From JAKFYM01 sp964612065 (GTDB taxonomy: Bacteria; Bdellovibrionota; UBA1018; CAIPTA01): 64,000 nucleotides of DNA. A program made the translations under genes and the position numbers. Positions 1 to 7,905 of this stretch are shown piece by piece (the first letter of the stretch is position 1; each line of letters opens with the position of its first letter). The notes below the pieces were generated by a model that had not been told where the DNA came from, searched no databases, and was given only the letters and a program-made list of their open reading frames with translations. Location of the stretch: NCBI GenBank assembly GCA_964612065.1, contig CAZTCD010000006.1, positions 1 through 64,000 on the forward strand, read 5' to 3'.

Positions 1-102
1 GGCCGGAGCGGGAGGCGGCGCCTGCTGGTAAACTGGCTCATAAGCCTTCTTTTGGGAAGCGCAAGCTGGAAGCAGGAGGAGGAGCGGAAGCAGTTTTCTC
101 AT
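1..102 (-). CDS. Lipoprotein N-terminus, cut by window edge
   Basis: Reading from 102 down to 1 gives 34 codons beginning MRKLLPLLLLLPACASQKK, a classic lipoprotein signal with lipobox LPAC (lipidated Cys at residue 14). A Pro/Ala/Gln-rich stretch follows, as in tethers leading to a periplasmic or outer-membrane domain. The ATG lies one base after the yebC stop codon, so the gene is almost certainly translated from the same mRNA. The remainder lies outside the window, so function cannot be assigned. Confidence 0.75.
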   Translation of the reverse strand, partial: MRKLLPLLLLLPACASQKKAYEPVYQQAPPPAPA

Positions 103-103
103 A

Positions 104-826
104 TCAGCCCAGGGCCGCATATACGCGGTGAACGTCGTCGTTATCGTCGATGCTCTGAAGAAACTCTCCCACTTCCTTCTGCTGTTCTTCGGATAGCTCC
201 ACCGGATTCTTGGCCTTATAGCCCAGCTCGGAAGTGGTCACCTTCCAGCCGGCCGAGGAGAGGGCGTTGGAAACAGTATTGAGATCGGTGATCTCGGTAT
301 AGAAAACCGCGCCCGCTTTGGCGTCCTTCTCGAGATCGTCTTTGGGCATGGGCTCCACGTTCTGGGCTCCGGCCTCGATCGCGGCTTCTTCGATATCTTT
401 CTCTTCGGTGTGGGAGGCTTCCACGATCCCCACGCGATCGAACATCCAGGCCACGGCCCCAGCATTGCCGAGCTGAGCTTTACGGAAGAGCACGCGGATA
501 TCGGAAGTGGTGCGGTTTTTATTGTCCGTGAGGCAATCGATGATCACCGGCACCTTGTGGGGCGCAAAGCCTTCAAAGGTGAGGGTTTCGTAAGTAACTT
601 TTTCATCAAGCAAGCCTGCGCCTTTTTTAATATTGCGCTCGATCGTATCGCGCGGCATGGATTGCTTTTTGGCGGCTTCGATCGCGGCACGCAAGCGTGG
701 GTTGGAGCCGGGGTCAGGGCCTCCGAGCTTCGCGGCCACGGAAATTTCCTTGGCGAGCTTGGAGAAGATGGCGCCTTGCGCGGCGCTTTTGAGACTCTTA
801 CTAGCGGCTTTCCATTGTGCACCCAT
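104..826 (-). CDS. yebC: YebC/PmpR family protein
   Basis: A 240-residue protein that aligns along the whole YebC/PmpR family. It has the MGAQWK N-terminus, the family stretch GGPDPGSNPRLRAAIEAAKK (residues 35-54), and the central TYETLTFEGFAPHKVPVIIDC region. Members are cytosolic. They were long annotated as transcriptional regulators, and some have been linked to relieving ribosome stalling. The gene is third in a minus-strand run with murF and the SGNH hydrolase; the 64-base gap upstream and weak ribosome site leave room for its own promoter. Family assignment is secure; the precise role here is not. Confidence 0.95.
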   Translation of the reverse strand: MGAQWKAASKSLKSAAQGAIFSKLAKEISVAAKLGGPDPGSNPRLRAAIEAAKKQSMPRDTIERNIKKGAGLLDEKVTYETLTFEGFAPHKVPVIIDCLTDNKNRTTSDIRVLFRKAQLGNAGAVAWMFDRVGIVEASHTEEKDIEEAAIEAGAQNVEPMPKDDLEKDAKAGAVFYTEITDLNTVSNALSSAGWKVTTSELGYKAKNPVELSEEQQKEVGEFLQSIDDNDDVHRVYAALG

Positions 827-890
827 AGCTTATGGTTTTAGCAAAGGGAGCGGCCAAAGAGAAGGCTTGCTCTCTGCGTTGCTGCGGCGC

Positions 891-1928
891 TCAAAGCCAG
901 CGGCGCCGTTTTAGCTCCGAGAAAATCTGCTCTGCCTCTTTCCGGTGGCCTTCCTGATCCACGTGAGCAGGGTCTGTCCAGTGCTTCCGGAGGGCGGGAT
1001 CGTCGAAGGCGTGGCTGATGTCGAGGCAGTAGTTCAGGCGGCGGCAGGCGGCTCGAAGATCCGTGTAATAGCGGGCCCATCGTTGCTGGTCCTCACGCAC
1101 CCATGGCTCATTGCTGTCGAGACCCACTTTGGCCCGAGCCGCCACGAAACTTTCGGGTATGGTGCCGGAAAACGGCTGGAGCACTACGAGAAACTTGAGG
1201 CCGAATTCCCGGGCCGTGGCCTGCATCATGCGCACATTGTGCTCCCAGCGCTCGGCGGCCGAGAAATGATCGGGATAGCCGAAGTCCACGCTGAAGAGAG
1301 AGTTGTTGGGGCCAACGCTGGCCCGGAGTGCGTAAAACATTCGGAAAAGGCCGGGCAGCAACGAGCCTTCCGCGTGCTGGGCGTGCATGGGGGAAAAGAG
1401 CTCGCTGGTAATGCCGCGGAGGGCGCCCATTCGTTCCGCTGATTGAGTATAGGAAAAAGTATTGTTTCCCGGAGCATTCAGCACGCCATCGTTGATTCCA
1501 TCGAGCACGATCACGATATCGGGCCGGAGCGGAACCACATCGCGCTGGAGTTTGATCAGCTCCTGGGTGGAGTTGTAACCGGACACGCCGCCATTCCTGA
1601 CCTGGCAGGCCCGCCTGCTGTTTGCTCCGCAAAGCCGGCCCAGCTGCCGCACCCAGTTTTCCGGCATGTAGAGGGAATCGGTGGTGGATCCTCCGAGCGC
1701 TATCAGGCTGAGTGGGCGCCCCTGCCCGAAAGAGTATTCCGTGAAGCTCGGGTTCTTCGACCATCCCAGAAACGGATCCAGCACTCTCTGCTCGAAAAAG
1801 CTCTGGCGCACCTGATAGCTGTGGCCGAAAGCGGAAAAATAGGCCCGGGATCCAAGTTCGAGCAGGCCGAGCGTGAGCAGCAAAACTCCCGCGCAAAGCA
1901 GAACAACGAATTGCCAATTGCTTTTCAC
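891..1928 (-). CDS. Membrane-anchored SGNH/GDSL-family hydrolase
   Basis: A 345-residue protein with an N-terminal membrane helix (about residues 8-25) followed by an SGNH-type esterase domain. The nucleophile block is ALGGSTTDS with Ser81, the block-III-like Asn lies in LDGINDG, and the closing catalytic pair is DPAH (Asp319, His322). Such proteins deacylate or deacetylate extracellular carbohydrates or lipids in the periplasm. The start overlaps the murF stop in an ATGA, so the two are translationally coupled. A cell-envelope substrate, for example a peptidoglycan O-acetyl group, would fit that context but is inference. Confidence 0.85.
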   Translation of the reverse strand: MKSNWQFVVLLCAGVLLLTLGLLELGSRAYFSAFGHSYQVRQSFFEQRVLDPFLGWSKNPSFTEYSFGQGRPLSLIALGGSTTDSLYMPENWVRQLGRLCGANSRRACQVRNGGVSGYNSTQELIKLQRDVVPLRPDIVIVLDGINDGVLNAPGNNTFSYTQSAERMGALRGITSELFSPMHAQHAEGSLLPGLFRMFYALRASVGPNNSLFSVDFGYPDHFSAAERWEHNVRMMQATAREFGLKFLVVLQPFSGTIPESFVAARAKVGLDSNEPWVREDQQRWARYYTDLRAACRRLNYCLDISHAFDDPALRKHWTDPAHVDQEGHRKEAEQIFSELKRRRWL

Positions 1929-3298
1929 TCGCGCAAGGCCTTCCAGATATTTTCCATCCGCATGCCGCGGGATCCTTTGATCAAGATGCGATCGCCGGGC
2001 TTGGCGCTGGTGCGAAGATCAGAAGCCAGCTCTTCCTGGGAGGCGAAATGTTTCACGGAGCCGCTGAAGGCGCGCCCGCGCAGCTCTTCTTCCAGCATTT
2101 TCATTCTTGGCCCGAAGAGGAGCACGTGCTTCACTCCGTGGCGCAGGATCGGATCGGCGAGCCCCCGGTGCAGCTTTTCTTCGAGCTTTCCGAGTTCGAG
2201 CATATCGCCCAGGCACACCCAGGTATCGCCCGCGCTCTTTCCCGCAAAGAGCGTATCCAGCGCGGCCTCTACCGAGGCGGGGTTGGCGTTGTAGGTGTCT
2301 GCCAGAACCTTGCAGCCCTTCCACTGGTGCACTTCACTCCGGCCTGGAGGGGGAGTGAACGTGGCGAGGCCTTTTCGCATCTCAGCCACGCTCAACCCGA
2401 GGGCGTGAGCGAGGGTGATTGCGCCGAGAAGGTTCATGGCGTTGTGTGCGCCCTCAAGTGGTACGCCGAATTTTTCTTTGGTTTCTCCCAGCCCTTCCAC
2501 TTCGATGAAGAGCTCCTCGCCTTCCACCACGATCCTGGCATGCACATCCGCCTGATTCTTGATTCCGTAAGCAACCCGCTGCGAGGGCTGAAGGTGGAGG
2601 CCGGCCTGGCGGGCGATACGCGCATCATCGAGATTCACGGCGGCGAGGCCTGCGCGCTTGGCGAGCACTTCGAAGAGCAGGCCCTCTTCCTTTTCCACAT
2701 TGTCTTCGTCGATCAGCTTCTCGAGGTGCTCTGGACCGATCGACGTGAGGAGGCCCGCATCGGGGCTCACCAGCTCCAGGTGCTGGATCATCGATCCTGG
2801 CTCGTCGATCCCCACTTCGATCACTGCGGCGTCGTGAGTGGGGCGCAGGCGGAGGAGAGTGGTGGGCACGCCCTGGAATCCGTTTTGCGAAGCCTGGGTG
2901 TGCAGCACGTTTTTGTATTTCCCGCGGAAGATCGCGGCGAGGAATTCCTTGCTCGTGGTTTTGCCCGCGCTTCCGGCCACCGCCACCACCGGAAGAGCAA
3001 ACTCGCGCCTCCAGGCGCCGGCGAGAGATCTCCAGGCGGCGAGGGTGTCGTGTACCGGAAAGGAAAGCATGCCTTCCGGGCAGGTGAAATCCTTCCGGTG
3101 CACCAGTGCTGTAGCGCCCGCGGCTTTGGCTTTCTCCACATGATCGTGGCCATCGCTGGTTTCGCCTTTCAGGGCCACGAAGAGAGAGCCTTTGGTGAGC
3201 TCGCGGGTGTCGGAGGAAATAAGGGAGATCGGAAGGAGGGGCCCTTGTTCCGGTTGGCCTAGGGCGCCGGCGATCCAATGCGAAGTAAGAAAGGTCAT
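1925..3298 (-). CDS. murF: UDP-N-acetylmuramoyl-tripeptide--D-Ala-D-Ala ligase
   Basis: A 457-residue Mur ligase of normal family length. It has an N-terminal MurF-type substrate domain (SSDTRELTKGSLFVALKGE), the ATP-binding loop GSAGKTT at 109-115, and the C-terminal ligase domain with DTYNANPASVEAAL. It adds D-Ala-D-Ala to UDP-MurNAc-tripeptide in the cytosol, the last cytoplasmic step of the peptidoglycan precursor. It heads the minus-strand operon and shares an ATGA with the SGNH hydrolase. No other mur genes are adjacent, so it lies outside a dcw cluster in this window. Confidence 0.96.
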   Translation of the reverse strand: MTFLTSHWIAGALGQPEQGPLLPISLISSDTRELTKGSLFVALKGETSDGHDHVEKAKAAGATALVHRKDFTCPEGMLSFPVHDTLAAWRSLAGAWRREFALPVVAVAGSAGKTTSKEFLAAIFRGKYKNVLHTQASQNGFQGVPTTLLRLRPTHDAAVIEVGIDEPGSMIQHLELVSPDAGLLTSIGPEHLEKLIDEDNVEKEEGLLFEVLAKRAGLAAVNLDDARIARQAGLHLQPSQRVAYGIKNQADVHARIVVEGEELFIEVEGLGETKEKFGVPLEGAHNAMNLLGAITLAHALGLSVAEMRKGLATFTPPPGRSEVHQWKGCKVLADTYNANPASVEAALDTLFAGKSAGDTWVCLGDMLELGKLEEKLHRGLADPILRHGVKHVLLFGPRMKMLEEELRGRAFSGSVKHFASQEELASDLRTSAKPGDRILIKGSRGMRMENIWKALRE

Positions 3299-3398
3299 CT
3301 TGGGATTGTAGGCTTTAAAGGGCGGTATAGGCCAGAAGGGGAGAAGGAGCCATAGCGAGGGGATTGGCGGCCTGGGAGGCGAGCAGAGCGTTAAAACG

Positions 3399-3562
3399 TA
3401 TGGTGCGCGGCTAATGGTTGATGGCTCAGAGAGCTCTAAATGAAGGGCACCTGAGCGATATCGCCGCCAGAGGGCTTCTGATGCAATCTAATGCAAAGTG
3501 TCTGATTATAAGGGGGAAAAGGAAATGGAGCTAACCCTGCCAACCATTAACCGTGCACAATA
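3399..3562. mobile_element. MITE-like element with the TIRs of the nearby IS
   Basis: About 164 bp bounded by imperfect inverted repeats. The left end at 3401-3420 reads TGGTGCGCGGCTAATGGTTG and the right end at 3541-3560 reads CAACCATTAACCGTGCACAA; they match at 17 of 20 positions as inverted copies. The left end differs from the IS left end at 21399-21418 by a single base. There is no ORF inside. The 8-bp flanks (3391-3398 and 3563-3570) are both A-rich but match only partly, so any target duplication has decayed. I read it as a non-autonomous derivative mobilised by the IS transposase. Confidence 0.8.
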
Positions 3563-3571
3563 AAAAAAAGA

Positions 3572-3723
3572 GGCTGCATTCACAGGGGGTGGTAAACCGC
3601 ACTGATCCTGCAGCCGGAAAGATCAGATGACCGTTCCTCTTAAAGGATTACAATTCCACCTTTAAGAGGAGGGCCACCACAACCTTACTACTACTTGGAT
3701 TACTCATGTTGGTGACCACCCCC
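3572..3723. ncRNA. Candidate structured RNA with closing stem and three hairpins
   Basis: The stretch is packed with perfect complementarity. A closing stem pairs 3585-3593 (GGGGGTGGT) with 3715-3723 (ACCACCCCC). Inside it are CTGATC/GATCAG (3602-3607 with 3621-3626), a 12-bp perfect hairpin (3635-3646 with 3659-3670), and 3675-3683 with 3708-3714 carrying a 2-base bulge. In addition 3572-3578 (GGCTGCA) is complementary to the loop of the second helix (3609-3615), giving a possible pseudoknot. On the minus strand the pseudoknot arm runs into TCTTTTTTTT, which looks like a terminator and favours that strand. Plus-strand transcription, as a leader of the downstream hydrolase, is not excluded. 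It matches no RNA family I recognise. Confidence 0.5.
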
Positions 3724-3784
3724 TTTCTAGAACCGTCTAGGTCCTGTGAACATCTTAGCACCATGCAGAAAGAGCGAGCAAGGC

Positions 3785-4627
3785 ATGCCACGAAGTATTA
3801 ACGCATTGATTTTACTTATCTTTTTGTGCTGCGCTGCGGCGTGCTCCTCGGGAGACGCCAAGAAAGACTATGCGTGTCTGCACTGGTTTCCCGCCCAGGG
3901 AAAGCCCATCGGCGTAATGCTCGTAACGCACGGTTTGAATCTGCGTCCCTCCAAGATGGAAGAGCTGGCCCAGCGCTATTCCGAAGCTGGCTATGAAGTG
4001 CTGCGCCCGAGCTTCACCGGCCACTGTCGTGAGCCCGACGAACTGAAAGAGGTGCGTCCCTCCGCTTGGGAAAAAGACGCCCGCGAGTTTTACTCCTTGG
4101 CGCAGAAAAAAGCGGAGCAGCTCAAGGTGCCGCTTTATCTAACCGCCTATTCCTTCAGCGGCCTCGTCTATCATTCGATGAGAAAAGAGCTTCCATTCAA
4201 AAAGCGCGTTTATCTCGCGCCGGCGCTGGAAACGAAGTTCTGGTATCCGTTCGCCATTTTCCTCATCGACTTCGTTCCTTCCTTCACCTTCCGCACCCAG
4301 ATTCCCGCGGGCTACTACGCCCAGGAGTATTCCGGCTTCCGCTCCGTGCTCGCGATGAACCACTTCCTGCTTCAGTGGCAGAAAAACGAAAGCGAGCCCG
4401 ATGATAGCCCCGTGCTGGTGTGGGCCCATCCGGGCGATGAGCTCGTGAGCGCCTCCGGCCTCCAGGAAATAGCAACGAAGAGAAAGTGGGATTTCCGCGA
4501 GCTTTCCATTGAGGGGTGCGGTTTATCCTCCTGCTACAAGCACCTGATCGTGGATTCCGGGGCTCTCGGAAAGCCGGAGTTTGACCGTTTGGTGAAAGGG
4601 TCTCTGGAATTTCTTGTGAAACCCTGA
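3785..4627 (+). CDS. Lipoprotein alpha/beta hydrolase
   Basis: A 280-residue alpha/beta-hydrolase fold protein. The start at 3785 gives MPRSINALILLIFLCCAAAC, a lipoprotein signal; the upstream in-frame GTG at 3746 would bury it and was not used. Fold landmarks are LVTHGLNLRP (HG motif), TAYSFSGLVYH (nucleophile elbow with Ser in a variant YSFSG), VWAHPGDELVSA (acid Asp) and CYKHLIVDS (catalytic His). It probably acts as a periplasmic or outer-membrane esterase or lipase; the substrate is unknown. It lies directly downstream of the structured RNA candidate. Confidence 0.75.
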   Translation: MPRSINALILLIFLCCAAACSSGDAKKDYACLHWFPAQGKPIGVMLVTHGLNLRPSKMEELAQRYSEAGYEVLRPSFTGHCREPDELKEVRPSAWEKDAREFYSLAQKKAEQLKVPLYLTAYSFSGLVYHSMRKELPFKKRVYLAPALETKFWYPFAIFLIDFVPSFTFRTQIPAGYYAQEYSGFRSVLAMNHFLLQWQKNESEPDDSPVLVWAHPGDELVSASGLQEIATKRKWDFRELSIEGCGLSSCYKHLIVDSGALGKPEFDRLVKGSLEFLVKP

Positions 4628-4759
4628 CCACCCGCCTGCCCAAAATATCTTCATTCGTTCACGGGAACCCAATTTTCGGGCCTCCACTTTCGCAATCTGA
4701 AACTCCCAAGAAAAGCGGGGCGGCCCTAAAATCCCTTTGTTTAGTGCAACCCCGAGAAA

Positions 4760-5017
4760 GTGAGCAAACACGTGAAACACACTGTTCTTTTCCTTGGCCT
4801 ATTTATTTCTGCTGCGTTCTCCGCAGGGGCCCATGCCGATCCCACCTGCCGCGACTACCCCGCCTTTCTCCAATGCGTGAAAGGCAAGCAAGGTACCTGG
4901 CCGGAATGCCGCGAGCGGCACTGTGAGGGCGGGGAAACCAGCCTGCGTGCTGATGGCCTCCAGGAAAGCGCGTTGGAGTGCGAACCGGGCAGCCAGTGCC
5001 AGACCATCATGGATTGA
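4760..5017 (+). CDS. Small secreted cysteine-containing protein
   Basis: An 85-residue protein with a signal peptide (VLFLGLFISAAFSAGAHA) and a short mature part carrying six cysteines in CRDYPAFLQC, CRERHC, LEC and QC contexts. This suggests a small disulfide-bonded periplasmic or secreted protein. It starts with GTG; an in-frame GTG at 4772 would give a more typical MKH signal start with GAGAAAG 11 bases upstream. I recognise no family. It is convergent with the acyltransferase at 5026, with an 8-base gap. Confidence 0.65.
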   Translation: MSKHVKHTVLFLGLFISAAFSAGAHADPTCRDYPAFLQCVKGKQGTWPECRERHCEGGETSLRADGLQESALECEPGSQCQTIMD

Positions 5018-5025
5018 GTGGCGTT

Positions 5026-5919
5026 TTATTTCGAGCTATCGCCGGTTTCGTCGAGCTTATAGCGGCGGCGGAATAGCCGGCTCATCTCAGCAATCTTGAG
5101 CATCATGAAGAAATCGAAGCAGTGGAAGTCCACGTCGAGAGCGGGCTCTCCGTAGAATTTCGCTCCCGCGAGGATATAGCTCTGGATGAGAGCTGGGATT
5201 TCTTTCTCCATGCTTTCATCAGGTTGTACGCGGGGAAGGATGCAGCGGTATTTTTCCGTGGGCATCACGTCGAGCTCGTCCACGGCCAGGCTCTTGGCCC
5301 GAAGGAGGGCCAGCAGGCGGGAGGCCACCACGGCGTCTACGGTATGCACCGAGGCGCATCCGAAAAGGTAGGCGGTATCGGTTTTGCGAATGTATTCCGC
5401 GATTCCCTTCCACAGCAGGTTGATAATGGCGCCCGTGCGGAATTCGGCATGGATGCAGGCGCGGCCGAGCTCGAGTTTCACCCCTGGCTGGGCCAGCACG
5501 CCGGTGAGGTCGAATTCACCCTGGGAGTAAAAACGATCGGAGAAGGTAGAGCAGATCATCCGGTAGGTGCCCACGATGCGGGCGCTCTTGCGATCGATGA
5601 TGATGAGGTGGTCGCAGATGGAATCGAACTCGTCGAAATCGAGGAGAGTTTCGTGCTGGCGATCCTGGAGCTCGCGGTAAAAGATCTCGTGGCGGAGCTT
5701 GAGCACTTGGCGGAGCTCGAACGGGCTCTCAGCGGTTTTCAGCACGAAGCTGTCGGTTTGCTGGTGCACATGCACTTTGGGCTGAAAGTTCTCGAGGGGG
5801 AATTTGCTTTTGCGGAGGGCGCGGGAGGCGCTGAAGTTCCGGAGGGCCGAAAGAGGGGAGCGGGCGGCGTTCAGCCGGCTCATTGGGCCGAGTTTCTTAG
5901 CACGCAGGGCTGACTTCAT
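5026..5919 (-). CDS. OlsB-like GNAT-fold acyltransferase
   Basis: A 297-residue protein whose middle matches the ornithine-acyltransferase / 'putative hemolysin' family (acyl-ACP-dependent N-acyltransferases). Landmarks in order are LRQVLKLRHEIFYRE, DEFDSICDHLIIID, IVGTYRMI, FYSQGEFDL, LELGRACIHAEFR and LFGCASVHT. OlsB makes lyso-ornithine lipid in the cytosol. No olsA-like partner is adjacent, so an N-acyl amino-acid product of another kind is possible. Residues 1-50 are basic and not conserved. It is divergently transcribed from the HAD gene across a 130-bp region containing nested inverted repeats. Confidence 0.8.
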   Translation of the reverse strand: MKSALRAKKLGPMSRLNAARSPLSALRNFSASRALRKSKFPLENFQPKVHVHQQTDSFVLKTAESPFELRQVLKLRHEIFYRELQDRQHETLLDFDEFDSICDHLIIIDRKSARIVGTYRMICSTFSDRFYSQGEFDLTGVLAQPGVKLELGRACIHAEFRTGAIINLLWKGIAEYIRKTDTAYLFGCASVHTVDAVVASRLLALLRAKSLAVDELDVMPTEKYRCILPRVQPDESMEKEIPALIQSYILAGAKFYGEPALDVDFHCFDFFMMLKIAEMSRLFRRRYKLDETGDSSK

Positions 5920-5976
5920 ATGATAGTCTCCTTAACAAGCACAGGGTCTCATACGAATCGGAACCAAGCCGTCAGT

Positions 5977-6009
5977 GTTTTGTTTTGTCGGGACAAAGAT
6001 CCACAAAAC
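5977..6009. promoter_or_regulatory. Nested inverted repeat in divergent promoter
   Basis: GTTTTGT (5977-5983) and ACAAAAC (6003-6009) enclose TTTGTC (5984-5989) and GACAAA (5992-5997). As RNA this is a 13-bp stem with one 5-base bulge and a 2-base apical gap; as DNA it is two nested operators. It lies 41 bases before the HAD start and 58 bases from the acyltransferase start. Function is inferred only from position. Confidence 0.35.
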
Positions 6010-6049
6010 CGACTGAAAGCGGAGGGCATTCTGCCCTAAAGGTGACTCA

Positions 6050-6700
6050 ATGATCAAGGCAATAATTTTCGACTTGGATGGCACCATAATCGACTCTGAG
6101 TCATTGAGTTTTAAGGCGATTTTGGATTGTGCGGCCCGCTGGGGGGTGCCGGTTACCAAAGAAGAAGCGGGTACAGTAGTGGGTCGCAAGTGGGACGAAG
6201 CCTTCGAAATCCTCTTCGCCCGGCATCAAATCCCGGTAAGCCGGGAAGAGGCTACGGCGCAGGTGATCGCCCATTTTCAGGATATCGTGCGCAAAGAAGT
6301 GCTCTTCGTGCCCAAGGTGAAAGAAGCCATCCTGGATTTTTCTCAGCATTTCCGCCTGGCCCTGGTTTCCGGCTCGCACAGGGCCGATGTGCTCTGGGCT
6401 CTCCAAAAACTGGGCGTGGATCATCTGTTTGAGCTGGTTTACGGGGCAGAGGACTATCCCCGGTCCAAGCCTGCTCCGGACGGCTATCTCAAGGCGCTCG
6501 GAAACCTGGAAGTGCTCGCCGAAGACACTGTCGTGTTCGAGGATTCGGTGCCTGGGCTGATGAGCGCCCACGCCGCTGGCATCCGTTCCGTGGCCATCAC
6601 CAGCACCAATCACTTCGGCCACGACCAAAGCCTCGCCGCGGAAAAAATCCGCGACTATGAAGGCGTGGACGCAGCCTGGGTGAAAAAGCGATTCGGGTAG
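6050..6700 (+). CDS. HAD-family phosphatase, beta-phosphoglucomutase-like
   Basis: A 216-residue cytosolic HAD subfamily IA hydrolase. Motif I is FDLDGTIIDSE with nucleophile Asp8 and acid Asp10, motif II is LVSGSH, and motifs III/IV are RSKPAPDGY and VFEDSVPGLMSAHAAG. An alpha-helical cap follows motif I, as in phosphoglycolate phosphatases, pseudouridine phosphatases and beta-phosphoglucomutases, so the substrate cannot be set from sequence. It is single-gene, convergent with the protease at 6711. Confidence 0.9.
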   Translation: MIKAIIFDLDGTIIDSESLSFKAILDCAARWGVPVTKEEAGTVVGRKWDEAFEILFARHQIPVSREEATAQVIAHFQDIVRKEVLFVPKVKEAILDFSQHFRLALVSGSHRADVLWALQKLGVDHLFELVYGAEDYPRSKPAPDGYLKALGNLEVLAEDTVVFEDSVPGLMSAHAAGIRSVAITSTNHFGHDQSLAAEKIRDYEGVDAAWVKKRFG

Positions 6701-6710
6701 ATCCCAAGAC

Positions 6711-7817
6711 CTATAGCGAGAGCCGAAAGAACTGCCCGTACTCGTTGGCGTAGTCCTGCGAGATCATCCCATATCCGGGGAGGGTTTTCCCTTCAATCAC
6801 GGCTTCTGCTCCGAAGCCGGTGGTGCCCCAGGAGTTTTTGAAGAAGTAGACGCCCTTCCGCTGGAAGGTCTTGGTGGAGCCGTCGTCCATCTTCAGGCTG
6901 TATTCGATTTCGAGGTCGTCATCATAGCCCACGATCACCACGGAATGCCCGGCCGGCTTACTTCGGCTCTTGCTGCGATCGAGGGAGCCGCGCTCCGGAT
7001 AGGTCACGGTTCCTTTTTCCCACAGGCCGAGATCTCTGCCGATCGTGAGCTCGTCGGCGAGCCGGTGGTTCCAGGCGCCATAGTAGAATTCGATATCGAG
7101 GGTGAGGGGAACTCCATAGCTCAGCGTTTCTTTGATCTCGTTGGTGCCCCAGACGATGCCGCTTTCGAAGCGGCCACGATCGCTGAAAAAGCGGGCGCGG
7201 TTTTCCTGGGCTTCCCGTCTGGCGGAAAGGAAGTCGGCATCCAGGGTGGAGAGCTCTTCGTCTTTCATCAAAAGGAGGGCCGGATCGCGGTGGCCGGTGA
7301 GGCAGTTGGCCAGCTTGCGGTCTTGGATGTGGCCGCAGCGCTCGCGGGCGATACCGTCGGAGAGGGATTTCCAGGTGGCTCCGATATAGGGCATCTTCTC
7401 TTCGGCGGGAGCGCCGTAGTCGTGCAGGGCGCGGAAGTTCGCGGGCGAGGTGGAGCCGTCGTCGGTGGCGTGCTGCGCGATGAGGTATTGCAGGTATTCT
7501 TCGGAAAGGTCCGGCGCACTTTCCAACTTCTCTTCCACCACCAGCATGCTTTCGAGCAGGGCAATGGCGGAAAAGATGGAGCAGGAACCGCGTGCGGCCT
7601 GGGTTTTCACTTCGCTCTGCTGGGCTATTACCGGCAGCACATCGCTTTTCTTGGGAAGATTGCTGCGCGATCGGCCTTCCAGATCCACGCGTGGGTGAGC
7701 CAGCTGCTTATAAGGTGCGTCGAGAAAAGCCTCGCTGGCGAGAGCTTGGGAGAAAAGAGTGGGAGAAAGAGAGAGCGTGGCGAGCGCGAAAAGTTTCAGC
7801 AAAGTGGAGGCGTTCAT
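6711..7817 (-). CDS. Secreted papain-like (C1) cysteine protease
   Basis: A 368-residue exported peptidase. The start at 7817 gives MNASTLLKLFALATLSLSPTLFSQALA, a good signal peptide; longer upstream readings are low-complexity. The oxyanion Gln and catalytic Cys lie in QSEVKTQAARGSCSIFSA (Cys79), the His in AGHSVVIVGYDDD (His291), and the Asn in FFKNSWGTTGFG (Asn328), the order of family C1. The long insert between Cys and His is larger than in papain. No separate propeptide of cathepsin type is obvious. It is divergent from the FAH gene, with 88 bp between the starts. Confidence 0.88.
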   Translation of the reverse strand: MNASTLLKLFALATLSLSPTLFSQALASEAFLDAPYKQLAHPRVDLEGRSRSNLPKKSDVLPVIAQQSEVKTQAARGSCSIFSAIALLESMLVVEEKLESAPDLSEEYLQYLIAQHATDDGSTSPANFRALHDYGAPAEEKMPYIGATWKSLSDGIARERCGHIQDRKLANCLTGHRDPALLLMKDEELSTLDADFLSARREAQENRARFFSDRGRFESGIVWGTNEIKETLSYGVPLTLDIEFYYGAWNHRLADELTIGRDLGLWEKGTVTYPERGSLDRSKSRSKPAGHSVVIVGYDDDLEIEYSLKMDDGSTKTFQRKGVYFFKNSWGTTGFGAEAVIEGKTLPGYGMISQDYANEYGQFFRLSL

Positions 7818-7905
7818 ATTGGGGTTCCGGGGGCCAGGGGTTAAGGTAACGGGTGCCGCAGAAATACCGCGGCTTGGAAGCTGGCGCAAGGAGTCACGGG
7901 AAGCT

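Noticed and set aside
3572..3723. Structured region as SRP RNA, tmRNA or 6S RNA
   Set aside because: No GGAAGCAGCC-type SRP loop, no tRNA-like ends with a tag ORF, and a multibranch rather than rod-like layout.
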